Notes: a model not told the origin generated them from the letters alone. A DNA stretch of 64,000 bases from an uncultured Eubacteriales bacterium (GCA_900547955.1 URIR01000003.1:32140-96139), one strand, 5' to 3'; shown: positions 34,206 to 43,731, counted from the stretch's first letter. Numbers and translations are program-made.

Positions 34206-35711
34206 ATGGCGGTAAATTATATACATCCAGAATATGAAGTGGTTAGGGATTTTACGAGGTGCATAGCCTGCCGGGTATGCCAGAGGCAGTGCGCCAACTG
34301 CGTGCATTATTATGATGAGGAAAGCGGTCTTATGCGTGCGGACGAATCAAAATGCGTGTGCTGTCAGCGCTGCGTGGCATTATGCCCTACCCGCGCGCTG
34401 AAGATAGTTAAGAGCGATAATACCTTTAGGGCGAATTATAATTGGAGTGGGGAGACTATTCAGGAAATATACCGCCAGGCTGAGAGCGGAGGAGTGCTGC
34501 TTTCTTCTATGGGCAATCCGCGTCCGCTGCCCGTATACTGGGACCGGCTGCTTCTAAACGCCTCCCAGGTGACTAATCCGAGCATAGACCCTCTGCGCGA
34601 GCCTATGGAGACAGTAACTTTCTTAGGAGCCAAGCCGGAGCGGCTGGAGCGGAGCAGGGAGGGCGGCCTTATTCCCAATTTAAGTCCGCAGCTTAAGCTG
34701 ACGGCGCCCATAATGTTTTCGGCAATGAGCTACGGCTCTATAAGCTATAATGCGCACGAGGCCTTAGCCGGGGCGGCTTCAGAATTGGGGATATATTATA
34801 ATACGGGCGAGGGCGGCCTGCATGAGGATTTTTATAAATACGGAGCCAACACCATAGTGCAGGTGGCTTCAGGACGCTTTGGGGTACATAAAAAATATCT
34901 GGAGGCGGCTGCGGCTGTGGAGATTAAAATGGGGCAGGGCGCCAAGCCGGGTATAGGCGGGCATCTGCCTGGAGAAAAAATAGTGGGTGAGATTTCGCGC
35001 ACCCGCATGGTGCCCGAGGGGTCGGACGCCATTTCTCCTGCTCCTCACCACGACATATATTCAATAGAGGATTTGCGGCAGCTTGTTTTTTCCATAAAGG
35101 AGGCCACAGAGTACAAAAAGCCGGTAATAGTTAAGGTCGCGGCGGTGCATAACGTTGCGGCCATAGCCAGCGGCATAGCCCGCTCGGGCGCCGATATTAT
35201 AGCTATAGACGGTTTCAGGGGAGGCACGGGCGCGGCGCCAACGCGCATAAGGGATAACGTAGGCATTCCGATAGAGCTGGCTTTGGCCAGCGTGGACGAG
35301 CGGCTCAGGCAGGAGGGAATAAGGGGCAGGGTTTCAATAGTTGTGGCTGGAAGCATACGTTCAAGCGCGGATATGGTTAAGGCCTTAGCGCTGGGAGCGG
35401 ACGCAGTTTATATAGGTACGGCTGCGCTTCTGGCCTTAGGCTGCCATCTTTGCCGGAATTGTCACAGCGGCAAATGCAACTGGGGAATAGCTACTCAGCG
35501 GCCTGAGCTGGTTAAACGGCTCAATCCGGAAATAGGGCGCAGGCGTTTAGTGAATTTAGTCAATGCCTGGACGCATGAGCTTAAGGAGATTATGGGGGGC
35601 ATGGGCATAAATTCAGTCGAGGCCCTGCGCGGCAACAGGCTGATGCTTAGGGGTATAGGAATGACTCAGAAGGAACTGGATATTTTAGGCGTGAAACATG
35701 CAGGTGAATAG
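34206..35711 (+). CDS. Glutamate synthase FMN-binding domain with N-terminal ferredoxin domain
   Basis: The 501-residue protein begins with a two-cluster ferredoxin module (cysteines at 19, 22, 25, 29 and 50, 53, 56, 60). The FMN-binding (beta/alpha)8 synthase domain follows: MFSAMSYGSISYNAHEALAG, INTGEGG-like YNTGEGGLHEDF, VKVAAVHNVAAIASGIARSG and ADIIAIDGFRGGTGAAP. It converts 2-oxoglutarate and ammonia to glutamate using electrons passed through the Fe-S clusters. Cysteines near residue 420 (LGCHLCRNCHSGKC) are the family's additional cluster. It lies 72 bp after the amidotransferase gene. Confidence 0.93.
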   Translation: MAVNYIHPEYEVVRDFTRCIACRVCQRQCANCVHYYDEESGLMRADESKCVCCQRCVALCPTRALKIVKSDNTFRANYNWSGETIQEIYRQAESGGVLLSSMGNPRPLPVYWDRLLLNASQVTNPSIDPLREPMETVTFLGAKPERLERSREGGLIPNLSPQLKLTAPIMFSAMSYGSISYNAHEALAGAASELGIYYNTGEGGLHEDFYKYGANTIVQVASGRFGVHKKYLEAAAAVEIKMGQGAKPGIGGHLPGEKIVGEISRTRMVPEGSDAISPAPHHDIYSIEDLRQLVFSIKEATEYKKPVIVKVAAVHNVAAIASGIARSGADIIAIDGFRGGTGAAPTRIRDNVGIPIELALASVDERLRQEGIRGRVSIVVAGSIRSSADMVKALALGADAVYIGTAALLALGCHLCRNCHSGKCNWGIATQRPELVKRLNPEIGRRRLVNLVNAWTHELKEIMGGMGINSVEALRGNRLMLRGIGMTQKELDILGVKHAGE

Positions 35712-35728
35712 ATAGGAGAGACGCAATC

Positions 35729-36157
35729 GTGAAAAGAGTTTATGTTGATGAAAAATGGTGTTTGGGCTGCCATTTATGTGAGTATAACTGCGCTTTTGCC
35801 AATTCGGGGAAAAAAGATATGGCTGATGCGCTGAAAAATGTTAAAATCAATCCTCGCATAAGAGTAGAGGAGAAGGACGGCGTTTGTTTTGCAGTTTCCT
35901 GCAGACATTGTGTTGAGCCATTGTGCGCCAAGGCGTGCATAAGCGGAGCAATGAGAGCTAAAGCCGGAGTTATATCGGTTGACAGGGAAAAATGCGTGGG
36001 ATGCCTAAGCTGTGTTATGGCGTGTCCTTATGGAGCAGTATTTCCCGGAGAGGATGGGCCGGTGCAAAAGTGCGAATTGTGTTTAAACAATAGCTGCGGA
36101 CAGCCGGCATGTGTTGCAGGTTGCCCTAATCGCGCAATCATATATGAGGAAAGATAA
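35729..36157 (+). CDS. 4Fe-4S ferredoxin-like electron transfer protein
   Basis: The 142-residue protein resembles the HycB/DmsB electron-transfer family. Cysteine clusters appear as CLGCHLCEYNC, CRHCVEPLCAKAC, CVGCLSCVMACP and CELCLNNSCGQPACVAGC, enough for up to four 4Fe-4S centres. It probably carries electrons between the flavin oxidoreductase encoded next and the FMN synthase subunit. It starts 17 bp after that subunit's gene, with GGAGAG before the codon at 35729 (the first codon reads GTG AAA AGA). Confidence 0.88.
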   Translation: MKRVYVDEKWCLGCHLCEYNCAFANSGKKDMADALKNVKINPRIRVEEKDGVCFAVSCRHCVEPLCAKACISGAMRAKAGVISVDREKCVGCLSCVMACPYGAVFPGEDGPVQKCELCLNNSCGQPACVAGCPNRAIIYEER

Positions 36158-36565
36158 AGGGAGCTAAGCCGGCATTGAATAAGAAATGATTTTCTTGATG
36201 CAGAATTAAGATAGTATGAATATAAATTAAATTCTTAGTCCTGTGCGGACATATTTATTGATCTTTAAATTGCCTATTAGCCGCATGCTAGAAAGAAATC
36301 TGGTATTGCCGCGGCAGTTTGCTGCGCGCGGGTGGGTCGATATATATGGGCGCTAAGCTTATTGCAATGATAAAAAACAGAAGCCGGAATGAAAAATAAA
36401 CATCCGTGATGATGCGAAAGACGGCTGCGCCCGTTTTGGCGAGCGTTTAGCGAACCAAAACTCTTTAAAGGGCGGGAGCGCGCTCTGCATGAATAAGGAG
36501 ATACAAGCATTTAATAGTCGAAAGACTTATTATTCAAGGCCTATGGGTCTGTTGGAGGTAAGGAT
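36158..36565. other. Long spacer inside the glutamate synthase operon
   Basis: No gene seen in 408 bp. GTTTTGG near 36432 can pair with CCAAAAC near 36455. There is no clear terminator. GGAGGTAAGG just before 36566 is the ribosome binding site of the oxidoreductase. The gap may hold a secondary promoter, but I find none with good boxes. Confidence 0.5.
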
Positions 36566-37798
36566 ATGAAAGCAAAATATGTTATTATAGGCAATTCAGC
36601 CGGGGCGATAGGCGGAGTTGAGGGAATAAGAGCATTGGATAAAGAGGGTGATATAATTATAGTTTCTTCTGAAACGTATTTTACATATTCTCGCCCCCTT
36701 ATATCCTATCTTTTGTGCGGAGAAACCGATATGCAGAGCATAAAATATCGTCCGGATAATTTTTATGATGAGAATAAAGCTGTTTTGCTGGCAGGGCGAA
36801 CGGTGGAAAAAATCAATGCAGATGATAAATGCATATTTTTAGACGGCAACGAGAAGATAGAGTATGAAAAGTTGCTTTATGCTGCCGGTAGTCGGCCGTT
36901 TATCCCGCTCATAAGCGGACTGGAGCAGGTGGAGAAAAAATATACCTTTATGAGCCTGGATGATGCGCTGGCTCTTGAAAAGGAGATAAGCTCTCAGACT
37001 AGGGTGCTTATTATGGGAGCTGGGCTTATAGGCCTTAAATGCGCTGAGGGGCTTTATGGCCGTGTAGGCAGCATAACGGTGGTAGATCTAGCGGATAGAG
37101 TGCTTCCCAGTATATTGGACGAGCAGAGTGCTGCCATAATGCTCGAACATCTTAAAAATAAGGGTATAACGGTGCGGCTGAATGCTGGGGTTAAGGCCTT
37201 TAAGCCTGAAGGTGCGGATGTTGGCAATGAAATAATACCATTTGATGTGCTGGTCGTAGCTGTAGGTGTGCGCGCAAATATGGAATTGCTTAAGGAAGCA
37301 GGAGCAGAGTGTGAGCGCGGCATAATCACAGATGAAGGATCTCGCACAAGCTTAAAGGATATATATGCTGCCGGCGATTGTACTCAGTGCTTTGATATCT
37401 CTTGCGGAATGAGCAGAGTTTTAGCTTTGCTGCCTAATGCCTATATGCAGGGGGAAACAGCGGGAAAGAATATGGCCGGCGGCAATATGAGGTTTGATAA
37501 AGCTGTCCCTATGAATTCCATGGGAGTTTTGGGACTGCACATGGTGACCTGCGGAACATATGATGGCGAGAGCATTATTTCCAATAAGGATGGTACATAC
37601 AAGCGGCTGTGCGTAAAGGATGATGTGCTTTCAGGCTATATAATTTTAGGGGATGTTTCACGTGCTGGTATATATACTTCCTTGGTGCGGGAGAGGATAC
37701 CTCTAAACAGCATAGATTTCAAACTGACGGCGGAGTCTCCGCAGTTAGCCGCCTTTTCTGTTCAATACAGGCATCAGAATCTGGCCAAACTGGTGTAG
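36566..37798 (+). CDS. FAD/NAD(P)H-dependent oxidoreductase of the glutamate synthase operon
   Basis: The 410-residue protein is a pyridine nucleotide-disulphide oxidoreductase-type flavoprotein. The N-terminal FAD fold starts YVIIGNSAGAIGG. SRPLISYLLCGE and LYAAGSRPFIPL follow. The NAD(P)H fold reads VLIMGAGLIGLKCAEGL at about 147-163, and the second FAD motif is DIYAAGDCTQ. It resembles nitrite reductase and rubredoxin reductase-like enzymes. Placed between the Fe-S protein and the GXGXG subunit, it likely feeds NAD(P)H electrons into glutamate synthesis, standing in for the usual GltD small subunit. Confidence 0.88.
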   Translation: MKAKYVIIGNSAGAIGGVEGIRALDKEGDIIIVSSETYFTYSRPLISYLLCGETDMQSIKYRPDNFYDENKAVLLAGRTVEKINADDKCIFLDGNEKIEYEKLLYAAGSRPFIPLISGLEQVEKKYTFMSLDDALALEKEISSQTRVLIMGAGLIGLKCAEGLYGRVGSITVVDLADRVLPSILDEQSAAIMLEHLKNKGITVRLNAGVKAFKPEGADVGNEIIPFDVLVVAVGVRANMELLKEAGAECERGIITDEGSRTSLKDIYAAGDCTQCFDISCGMSRVLALLPNAYMQGETAGKNMAGGNMRFDKAVPMNSMGVLGLHMVTCGTYDGESIISNKDGTYKRLCVKDDVLSGYIILGDVSRAGIYTSLVRERIPLNSIDFKLTAESPQLAAFSVQYRHQNLAKLV

Positions 37799-37830
37799 TC
37801 AAATATAAAAATATAGAAAGGATGCCGTTT

Positions 37831-38553
37831 ATGATAAGGATAGATGCTCAGGGAGAGTATTATTCCCAGTTAAATGAAAAGATAAGAGAATGTAACGACA
37901 AGGAGATAACCGTAGATAATGTTTTGGGACAGCGATATATAGGCTGCGGTTTGGCGGGACGTAGAATAATAATTAACGGAACGCCGGGCAACGCTATGGG
38001 AGCGTATCTGGACGGCTCGGAAATATATGTGCGGGGCAATGCCCAGGATGCTGTAGGGGATACTATGGACGATGGGCTTATAGTTATAGACGGCTGCGCT
38101 GGGGATGCGATAGGCTATGCTATGCGCGGGGGAGAGATTTTTGTAAGGGGAAGCGTAGGCTATCGTGCGGGTATACATATGAAGGAATATAAGCAGAAGC
38201 ATCCGGTACTGGTTGTAGGAGGAGCTGCGGGCAGCTTTTTGGGAGAATATCAGGCGGGCGGCACCATAATAATTCTGGGCCTGGGTAGCTCCGGCCAGAT
38301 AGTGGGCCCCTTTTGCGGAACGGGCATGCATGGGGGAGAGATATTCCTGCGCAGCGATAAGCCACCGGCGTTTTTATCCGAACAGGTTTGCATGCGGGAT
38401 GCGCTGCCGGAGGAGCTTAAGCGGGTGGAGAAATATATAAATCGTTTCTGCGAGTATTTTAATTATCAGGCTGAAGAGCTTTTAAATCACAGGTATATAA
38501 TACTATCTCCCAATACCAGCAGTCCTTACAGACAGCTTTATACGCCTAACTAA
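37831..38553 (+). CDS. Glutamate synthase GXGXG-domain subunit
   Basis: The product (240 residues from this ATG) is the right-handed beta-helix GXGXG domain, with repeats such as GCGLAGRRIIINGTPGNAMG, GNAQDAVGDTMDDG and GCAGDAIGYAMRGG. It is structural and holds the synthase domains together; in classical GltB it is the C-terminal part. I prefer the ATG at 37831 because AGAAAGG at 37815-37821 is 9 bp away; an ATG at 37822 would be too close. It is the last gene of the operon and is followed by a terminator. Confidence 0.9.
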   Translation: MIRIDAQGEYYSQLNEKIRECNDKEITVDNVLGQRYIGCGLAGRRIIINGTPGNAMGAYLDGSEIYVRGNAQDAVGDTMDDGLIVIDGCAGDAIGYAMRGGEIFVRGSVGYRAGIHMKEYKQKHPVLVVGGAAGSFLGEYQAGGTIIILGLGSSGQIVGPFCGTGMHGGEIFLRSDKPPAFLSEQVCMRDALPEELKRVEKYINRFCEYFNYQAEELLNHRYIILSPNTSSPYRQLYTPN

Positions 38554-38632
38554 TGAGGTCAAGCAGTCGGTCTGCCGCTTGTATATGCGGCTGAGGCATA
38601 AAAAAACAGATTGCGGTGTAAAAAATAGGCTT

Positions 38633-38688
38633 AAAAAACGGGACAGGGGCGCAGCTTATACCTATGCCCCTGCCTAGTCCGTTTTTTT
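38633..38688. terminator. Bidirectional terminator between converging genes
   Basis: AAAAAACGGGAC-AGGGGC pairs with GCCCCTG-CCTA-GTCCGTTTTTTT, with A's on one side and T's on the other. It ends both the plus-strand glutamate synthase operon and the minus-strand lipoprotein gene at 38721. Confidence 0.88.
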
Positions 38689-38720
38689 CGGTTATATGAG
38701 CCGTTTTATATGGAACGGCA

Positions 38721-41444
38721 TTATTCTTTTACCAGCCTGTAGGAATACTCCGCTTGCGGGTCGCCCGAGTGCTGGACGTTAAAGGTAAGTTCATATGAGC
38801 CGTCCTGCGCGTTATAGTAGGTTTGCCAGTAATCGTTGCCCAGGTATGCCTGTTCTATCTGTTCCCATTGTCCGTCCTTCAGGGCTTCCAGTCTATAGCC
38901 TGAATAGGAGGGGACTCCGGTAAAGGTGATGGGTATATAGCTTATGCCGCCCTTGACGGTAATCTGGGCAAGCACATCCTGGTTTTGCGCGCATTTTACG
39001 GCGATGGGATACTGGCGGAGTATTTCTCCAATCTGCGCCGAAGCCTGAGTCTTATCTCCTATGGCGTAGCGGTAGGCTAATTTCCAGGTATTGAATTCCT
39101 CCTCAGGAATGCTTTTTATGACGGGGCTGTCAAAATAATAGCTGGAGAGGGATATGGGCAGATTTATATATTCCACCGCGCCTTTTACCGTGCTGCCCGC
39201 TTGTATAGTATTGCCGGCCTCTGCTGGTGGGCAGAGCTCCACAAGGGTGGAATTGCCGCAGAACATTTGGGTGCTGCGCAGGTTAAAGGCGGGCTTTGAA
39301 TAGCTTTTGCCGTTCAAATTGGCTTCAAACTCCAGCAGGCTGAGCATACGGTTTGCGTTCTGCGAATCAAAATAGTCTGAATTTATTTTTTTATAGCTGT
39401 CGGTATATGCTATCCACATACCCTCGCCGGGGACCTCCAGGCGCTGCATGCCGTTATGGCCGATATAGCCGGCGGTATCATATACTGGGATTTCCGCTTG
39501 AGCGCCGTAGGTTACGCCGTCTATAACATATTCTATCGGGCCGTCGTCGTTCCCTATGGTTATGCCGTGCCAGCGGCCGCTGTTATGATTATCCGCGCCC
39601 AGCTGATAGAAGGCCATTCTTTCAAAGCTGACGTCTTTGATAAAGCGGTATTCAAAGGTATGGGTTGCGCGGGAGACGTCGTTTGTACGGCCCAGGTAGG
39701 TTGCCAGGGTAAATTCTACGGCGTCGTCCTTGGTTATGCCTGTAAAAATTATTTCAGCCAGGTTGGGAGCGTAATTTTTATAGAATACCCGAACATTTTT
39801 AAAGCCTACAATACCAGAGGTATTAGCGCCGTCCTTGCCGTAATACAGGAAATTTCCTCCTCCGTTATTAGCTCCCCACACATATTTTTGGCCGCTGTCA
39901 TAGGGGTCGAAGCCGACGCCGCGGACGTCGTTAATAAATGCCAGGCCGCAGGTTTGGTCGGGGTCATAGCAGAAGGCTTCCCCGCTGGAGCCTATCGTGC
40001 TGGTCTGCCAGACCTGATGGGTGCTGTTGGACGGCCAGCCTATAAGGCATAATTGGGCATGACTGGCGACCTTGAGCGTGCCCCAGTTGTTAAAGGCGTT
40101 CATATATTCATAGGTGACGCTGGAATTAGCGGGCACCTCCAGATAGGTATAGCCATGGTACCACGAGCCGTCCAGGCCTTTATACCATTCCTTTTGGGTA
40201 ACAGAGCTGTCAAATGGGTGCCAGTTTTTAGATATCTGGACGGGTATGCCCATTGGTTCTCCGGTATCTGCGTCCCGTATAACCGGCCCAAAGCCTTCTA
40301 CTGCGAAGGTGCCGCTTTTTTCAAACATGACGGGCACGGTTACGGTACGGCTGGAATTATTTTTTAAAGTAAAGAGCACTCTGTCGCAGGCGTTTTGGTT
40401 ACGTTCCTGTGCAAAGGCCGTTCCCTTAGCGGTGGTCATGCGGTTAGTGTCTATGACCCATACGCCTCTGTCGGCGTCGAACTGAACTGGCACTTCCCGG
40501 CCTTCGCGGGGAGAAATTTGGCGTGCGGTAATTTCCATACCAGCTATAGCGTTATAATTATCAATATCGGCTTGGGATGGGGAGTCGCTGGGGATGATTA
40601 TAGCGCTGAAGCCGCTGAATTTATATTGTTCCAGCGTTATTCCCAAACAAGTCATAGTTAAGGTTTTGGAGGCTTGGTCGTAGGAGAGGGAGGCGTTCGG
40701 GTTAGGCAGAATGACGGCCAGGCCCGAGCCGTTTTTAGCGGTCAGCAGCATTTCCCGGCCGTTTGAGGAGGGGGAGGCGGTCATTTCCTCAGAAAACTGC
40801 AGGGAATATGTAAGGGCTGCGTTGGAAAAGTTTTTTTGGGCGAATAATTGATAGTTCAGCGCGAAGTATTCGGGCAGGGCTTTAATTTCTGTACGGCCTA
40901 TAAAATCATTGGTACGCTTTCCTGAGGAGTCTGCAAAAATCATAGCGGCTGTGTCGAAAGACTGCATATACTGTCCGGATTCTATTATGCGCATATTGAT
41001 TGTATGGTATTGGGCGGGCTGTATTATATTAGTGAACGTATATGATATATTATCTATTGACGCCGCACTAGAAGCTTTTATCTCGGGCAGGCTGTTTATA
41101 ACTGAGGAATCTTGAGACATAATTTGGGTTTGACTGTATTCTTCTTTTATAACGCCTAGTCTGTCTAGCATACCGTTTGAGCCGTTAAAGCTCATGCCAT
41201 AGTAGCCGGTTTGCACAAAGAATTTATTCTTTTCCGAGATTCCGGTGCCTTCAGGCCACCAGGAATAGGCGTAGTCGCGTATTTCCGGCTGCTGGGCATA
41301 GGTATTGCCGATATAGGGATTTAGTTCGGATGAATCTTCTTTAGGCGGGAGCGAGGGATTATGGGATGGGGATGGGTTATCGGTGCAAGAGGTTAATGAG
41401 AGGCTTATAGCTCCGGTGAGCAGCAATGCGGCAAGTTTTTTCAT
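38721..41444 (-). CDS. Large lipoprotein of unknown function
   Basis: The 907-residue product starts with a lipoprotein signal ending LTSC (C20) and a short Pro/Ser/Glu linker. The remainder appears to be beta-rich domains with many Trp/Tyr residues (YAYSWWPEGTG, WYKGLDGSWYHGYTYLEVP, YVWGANNGGGNFLYYGKDG). The C-terminal roughly 150 residues form a beta-sandwich ending SYRLVKE. The look is that of a secreted polysaccharide-binding or -degrading protein, but I recognise no catalytic motif and do not assign a family. It is monocistronic, with a near-consensus promoter and an AAGGAGGAG site, so it is probably well expressed. Confidence 0.75.
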   Translation of the reverse strand: MKKLAALLLTGAISLSLTSCTDNPSPSHNPSLPPKEDSSELNPYIGNTYAQQPEIRDYAYSWWPEGTGISEKNKFFVQTGYYGMSFNGSNGMLDRLGVIKEEYSQTQIMSQDSSVINSLPEIKASSAASIDNISYTFTNIIQPAQYHTINMRIIESGQYMQSFDTAAMIFADSSGKRTNDFIGRTEIKALPEYFALNYQLFAQKNFSNAALTYSLQFSEEMTASPSSNGREMLLTAKNGSGLAVILPNPNASLSYDQASKTLTMTCLGITLEQYKFSGFSAIIIPSDSPSQADIDNYNAIAGMEITARQISPREGREVPVQFDADRGVWVIDTNRMTTAKGTAFAQERNQNACDRVLFTLKNNSSRTVTVPVMFEKSGTFAVEGFGPVIRDADTGEPMGIPVQISKNWHPFDSSVTQKEWYKGLDGSWYHGYTYLEVPANSSVTYEYMNAFNNWGTLKVASHAQLCLIGWPSNSTHQVWQTSTIGSSGEAFCYDPDQTCGLAFINDVRGVGFDPYDSGQKYVWGANNGGGNFLYYGKDGANTSGIVGFKNVRVFYKNYAPNLAEIIFTGITKDDAVEFTLATYLGRTNDVSRATHTFEYRFIKDVSFERMAFYQLGADNHNSGRWHGITIGNDDGPIEYVIDGVTYGAQAEIPVYDTAGYIGHNGMQRLEVPGEGMWIAYTDSYKKINSDYFDSQNANRMLSLLEFEANLNGKSYSKPAFNLRSTQMFCGNSTLVELCPPAEAGNTIQAGSTVKGAVEYINLPISLSSYYFDSPVIKSIPEEEFNTWKLAYRYAIGDKTQASAQIGEILRQYPIAVKCAQNQDVLAQITVKGGISYIPITFTGVPSYSGYRLEALKDGQWEQIEQAYLGNDYWQTYYNAQDGSYELTFNVQHSGDPQAEYSYRLVKE

Positions 41445-41477
41445 AGATGCTCCTCCTTAATTTATTTAATTGTAGTT

Positions 41478-41507
41478 ATTATAAGCAATGCAAATAAGGA
41501 ATGTCAA
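41478..41507 (-). promoter_or_regulatory. Promoter of the 907-residue lipoprotein gene
   Basis: On the minus strand TTGACA (41507-41502), an 18-bp spacer and TATAAT (41483-41478): both hexamers are exact consensus, among the best-matched promoters in the window. Confidence 0.88.
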
Positions 41508-41552
41508 TATAGAAACGGATATAATTTTCAGGTGGCGGCGGCGTTCCCGCCC

Positions 41553-41652
41553 GTTTTGCTTTATGCTCCTTGGGAGCATAAAGCAAAACAATAATGAGGC
41601 CGGCTTAAGCCGGCCGGGTATGGCCGCGGCCCATATCCGCCGCGGCCATACC
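41553..41652. repeat. GC-rich palindrome array, first block
   Basis: Three hairpins in a row: 41553-41589 (GTTTTGCTTTATGCTCC stem), 41598-41615 (perfect palindrome GGCCGGCTTAAGCCGGCC) and 41617-41652 (GGTATGGCCGCGGC stem, loop CCATATCC). The words CAATAATG between arms, the CCATATCC loop and the trailing TCTTAATTTTACCC are shared with the array at 44037-44176, so the two are diverged copies of one modular element. Confidence 0.85.
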
Positions 41653-41711
41653 TCTTAATTTTACCCACCCGCGCGCCGCTGAGAAACGTTAGGGCGCCGT
41701 CAGGCGCGGGA

Positions 41712-41878
41712 CCGGGGGCGGGCGGGAAAGATAAAGGCCATCAGGCACCGGTTTAGGCGCCTGATGGCGTACGGCTTAAGCCGTACTCATTTTTTGCCGC
41801 TAACCCATCCGGGGAATTTCCCGGATGGGTTAGCGGCTGTCCGGCCTTACGGCCGGACGGGGTGGGATAAGCCCCCGG
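41712..41878. repeat. GC-rich palindrome array, second block with outer stem
   Basis: CCGGGGGC (41712-41719) and GCCCCCGG (41871-41878) form an outer stem around four hairpins: 41737-41768 (GCCATCAGGC arms), 41769-41786 (GTACGGCTTAAGCCGTAC), 41797-41836 (CCGCTAACCCATCCGGG arms) and 41838-41860 (GTCCGGCC arms). It lies directly behind the glycerate kinase gene on the minus strand. Confidence 0.82.
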
Positions 41879-41888
41879 ATTAAAAAAC

Positions 41889-43019
41889 TTACTTCATGTA
41901 TTTTATTAATCGTAGAATGTCGTTGACCGTACTGCGCAGATTTTTTTCACTTTTATGTCTGCTTATAGAAAAATCTTCGGGCAGTCGGTTTATAGGAAAA
42001 ACGGCGGTAACGCCTAGATTATATGCTGGGGCCAAGTCTTCCGATGCACCTCCTGTAATAACAAGTACTGGAACGCCTGCTTTTTTCGCATGGCATGCGA
42101 TGCCTATAACCGCTTTTCCATATATACTTTGGCTGTCTATTCTGCCTTCGCCGGTAAAAACTATATCGGCGTCCTGCAGCTGTTTATCAAAATTCACCAT
42201 ATCTAAAATTATGTCTATGCCCATTTTGAGTTGAGCATTAAAAAATGCGGCGGCTCCTGCACCCATGCCGCCTGCAGCGCCCCCGCCGGGTAGATTGGAT
42301 ATATCTTTTCCTAAATCCTGTTTGATTATTTCGCTTATATGCCGGAGACCTTGGTCTAAAAGTTTAACCTGCGCTTTGCTTGCTCCCTTTTGCGGCGCAA
42401 AGACATAAGCCGCTCCGTTTTCACCGTATAATTCGTTGCTTATATCGCACATAGCAAGTATAGGTATTGAGGTTATACTGGGAGTTAGTCCTGATACATC
42501 AATGTGAAATATATCCTTTAAAGTACCGCCGGTTGGTATAAAGGGTTTGCCGTTCTGGTTATAGAATTTAACGCCTAGGGCTGCGGCCATACCGCAGCCG
42601 CAGTCATTAGTGCATGAGCCGCCAAGACATAAAATTATTCGTTTACAGCCCATATCCAGCGCGTTTAATATTAGCTCGCCTACGCCGTATGTAGTAGTCA
42701 GCATTGGGGCTTTTCTGTTTTCAACCAAGGGCAGCCCGCTGCAAACGGCCATTTCTATAATTGCCGAGCCGTCATTAAGCAGAGCGTATGCGCCTGTCAT
42801 GGACTGAAAAAATGGGTCGGAACATTGGGCTTCTATAATACTGCCGCCTAATGCCTGCAAAAAACAGGAGAGGCTGCCTTCCCCGCCGTCGGCTATAGGA
42901 ATGGCCACTATCTGGCAGCTGGGAAAATGTATTTTAATCTGTTCTGATATTATTGTGCATATTTGAGCGGCAGAGAGTGTGCCTTTAAAGGAGTCGGGAA
43001 TGATAATGACTTTTTTCAT
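41889..43019 (-). CDS. Glycerate kinase (GarK/GlxK family)
   Basis: The 376-residue protein phosphorylates D-glycerate, probably to 2-phosphoglycerate as in the GlxK/GarK family. Landmarks are IPDSFKGTLSAAQ at the N-terminus, PIADGGEGSLSCFL, GLPLVENRKAPMLTTTYGVG and the C-terminal VFTGEGRIDSQSIYGKAVIG. Length is normal. It starts two bases from the end of the pseudouridine synthase gene, so the two are cotranscribed and probably translationally coupled, though no functional link is obvious. Confidence 0.92.
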   Translation of the reverse strand: MKKVIIIPDSFKGTLSAAQICTIISEQIKIHFPSCQIVAIPIADGGEGSLSCFLQALGGSIIEAQCSDPFFQSMTGAYALLNDGSAIIEMAVCSGLPLVENRKAPMLTTTYGVGELILNALDMGCKRIILCLGGSCTNDCGCGMAAALGVKFYNQNGKPFIPTGGTLKDIFHIDVSGLTPSITSIPILAMCDISNELYGENGAAYVFAPQKGASKAQVKLLDQGLRHISEIIKQDLGKDISNLPGGGAAGGMGAGAAAFFNAQLKMGIDIILDMVNFDKQLQDADIVFTGEGRIDSQSIYGKAVIGIACHAKKAGVPVLVITGGASEDLAPAYNLGVTAVFPINRLPEDFSISRHKSEKNLRSTVNDILRLIKYMK

Positions 43020-43020
43020 A

Positions 43021-43731
43021 CTATTTAAGACTGCTGATATAGGCTAATTCGGTAGAATTTAATTCACGGTATTCTCCTGAGGGCAGTTTGCCGAGATTTA
43101 TCCCGCCTATGCGTATACGCATAAGGCTGAGCAATTCTTTATTGATTGCTTCCAGCATTTTTCGCACTTCGCGGTTGCGTCCTTCGTGTATTGTTATGGA
43201 AAGGGTTACGGTATGCTGAGTGCCGCCCACTACTTGTATTTTAGCCGGCGCCGTAACTGTGTTTTCTTCTATCTGCACGCCTCTTTCCAATTTTAATATA
43301 TCCCTGCGGTCTATTTCTCCTTTTATTACCGCGAGATATTCCTTTTCTATTTCATATTTGGGGTGGGTAAGCCGATAGGCGGCGTCTCCGTCATTTGTAA
43401 GCAATATCAGGCCGCTGGTGTTATAATCCAATCGGCCAACGGGATATAAGCGATACGGAAGGTCTATAAGCTGCGTAACAGTTACGCGGCCTTCGGGGTC
43501 GCTGGAGGTGCTCATAACCTTTTCAGGCTTATTAAGCATAATATAAACGTACTTTGGCTGTTCCTGCAGGAGTTTGCCGTCCAGTTCAACTTTATCTGAA
43601 GCGGAAACTGTTGTACCAAGCTGTGTTACTGTTTGACCGTTGACTTTTACGCGGCCTTGAGTTATATATTCCTCGCATTTTCTTCTTGAGGCTGCGCCGC
43701 AGCGAGCCATGTATTTTTGCAATCGTTCCAT
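43021..43731 (-). CDS. Ribosomal large/small subunit pseudouridine synthase, RsuA/RluB family
   Basis: The 236-residue protein has an N-terminal S4 RNA-binding domain (about 1-60) and a catalytic domain with VGRLDYNTSGLILLTND (catalytic Asp102), characteristic of the RsuA/RluB/RluE/RluF group. It isomerises uridine in rRNA; RluB-type activity on 23S rRNA is the likeliest in Bacillota, but the specificity cannot be read from the sequence. A GAAAGGATA site precedes the ATG. Confidence 0.93.
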   Translation of the reverse strand: MERLQKYMARCGAASRRKCEEYITQGRVKVNGQTVTQLGTTVSASDKVELDGKLLQEQPKYVYIMLNKPEKVMSTSSDPEGRVTVTQLIDLPYRLYPVGRLDYNTSGLILLTNDGDAAYRLTHPKYEIEKEYLAVIKGEIDRRDILKLERGVQIEENTVTAPAKIQVVGGTQHTVTLSITIHEGRNREVRKMLEAINKELLSLMRIRIGGINLGKLPSGEYRELNSTELAYISSLK

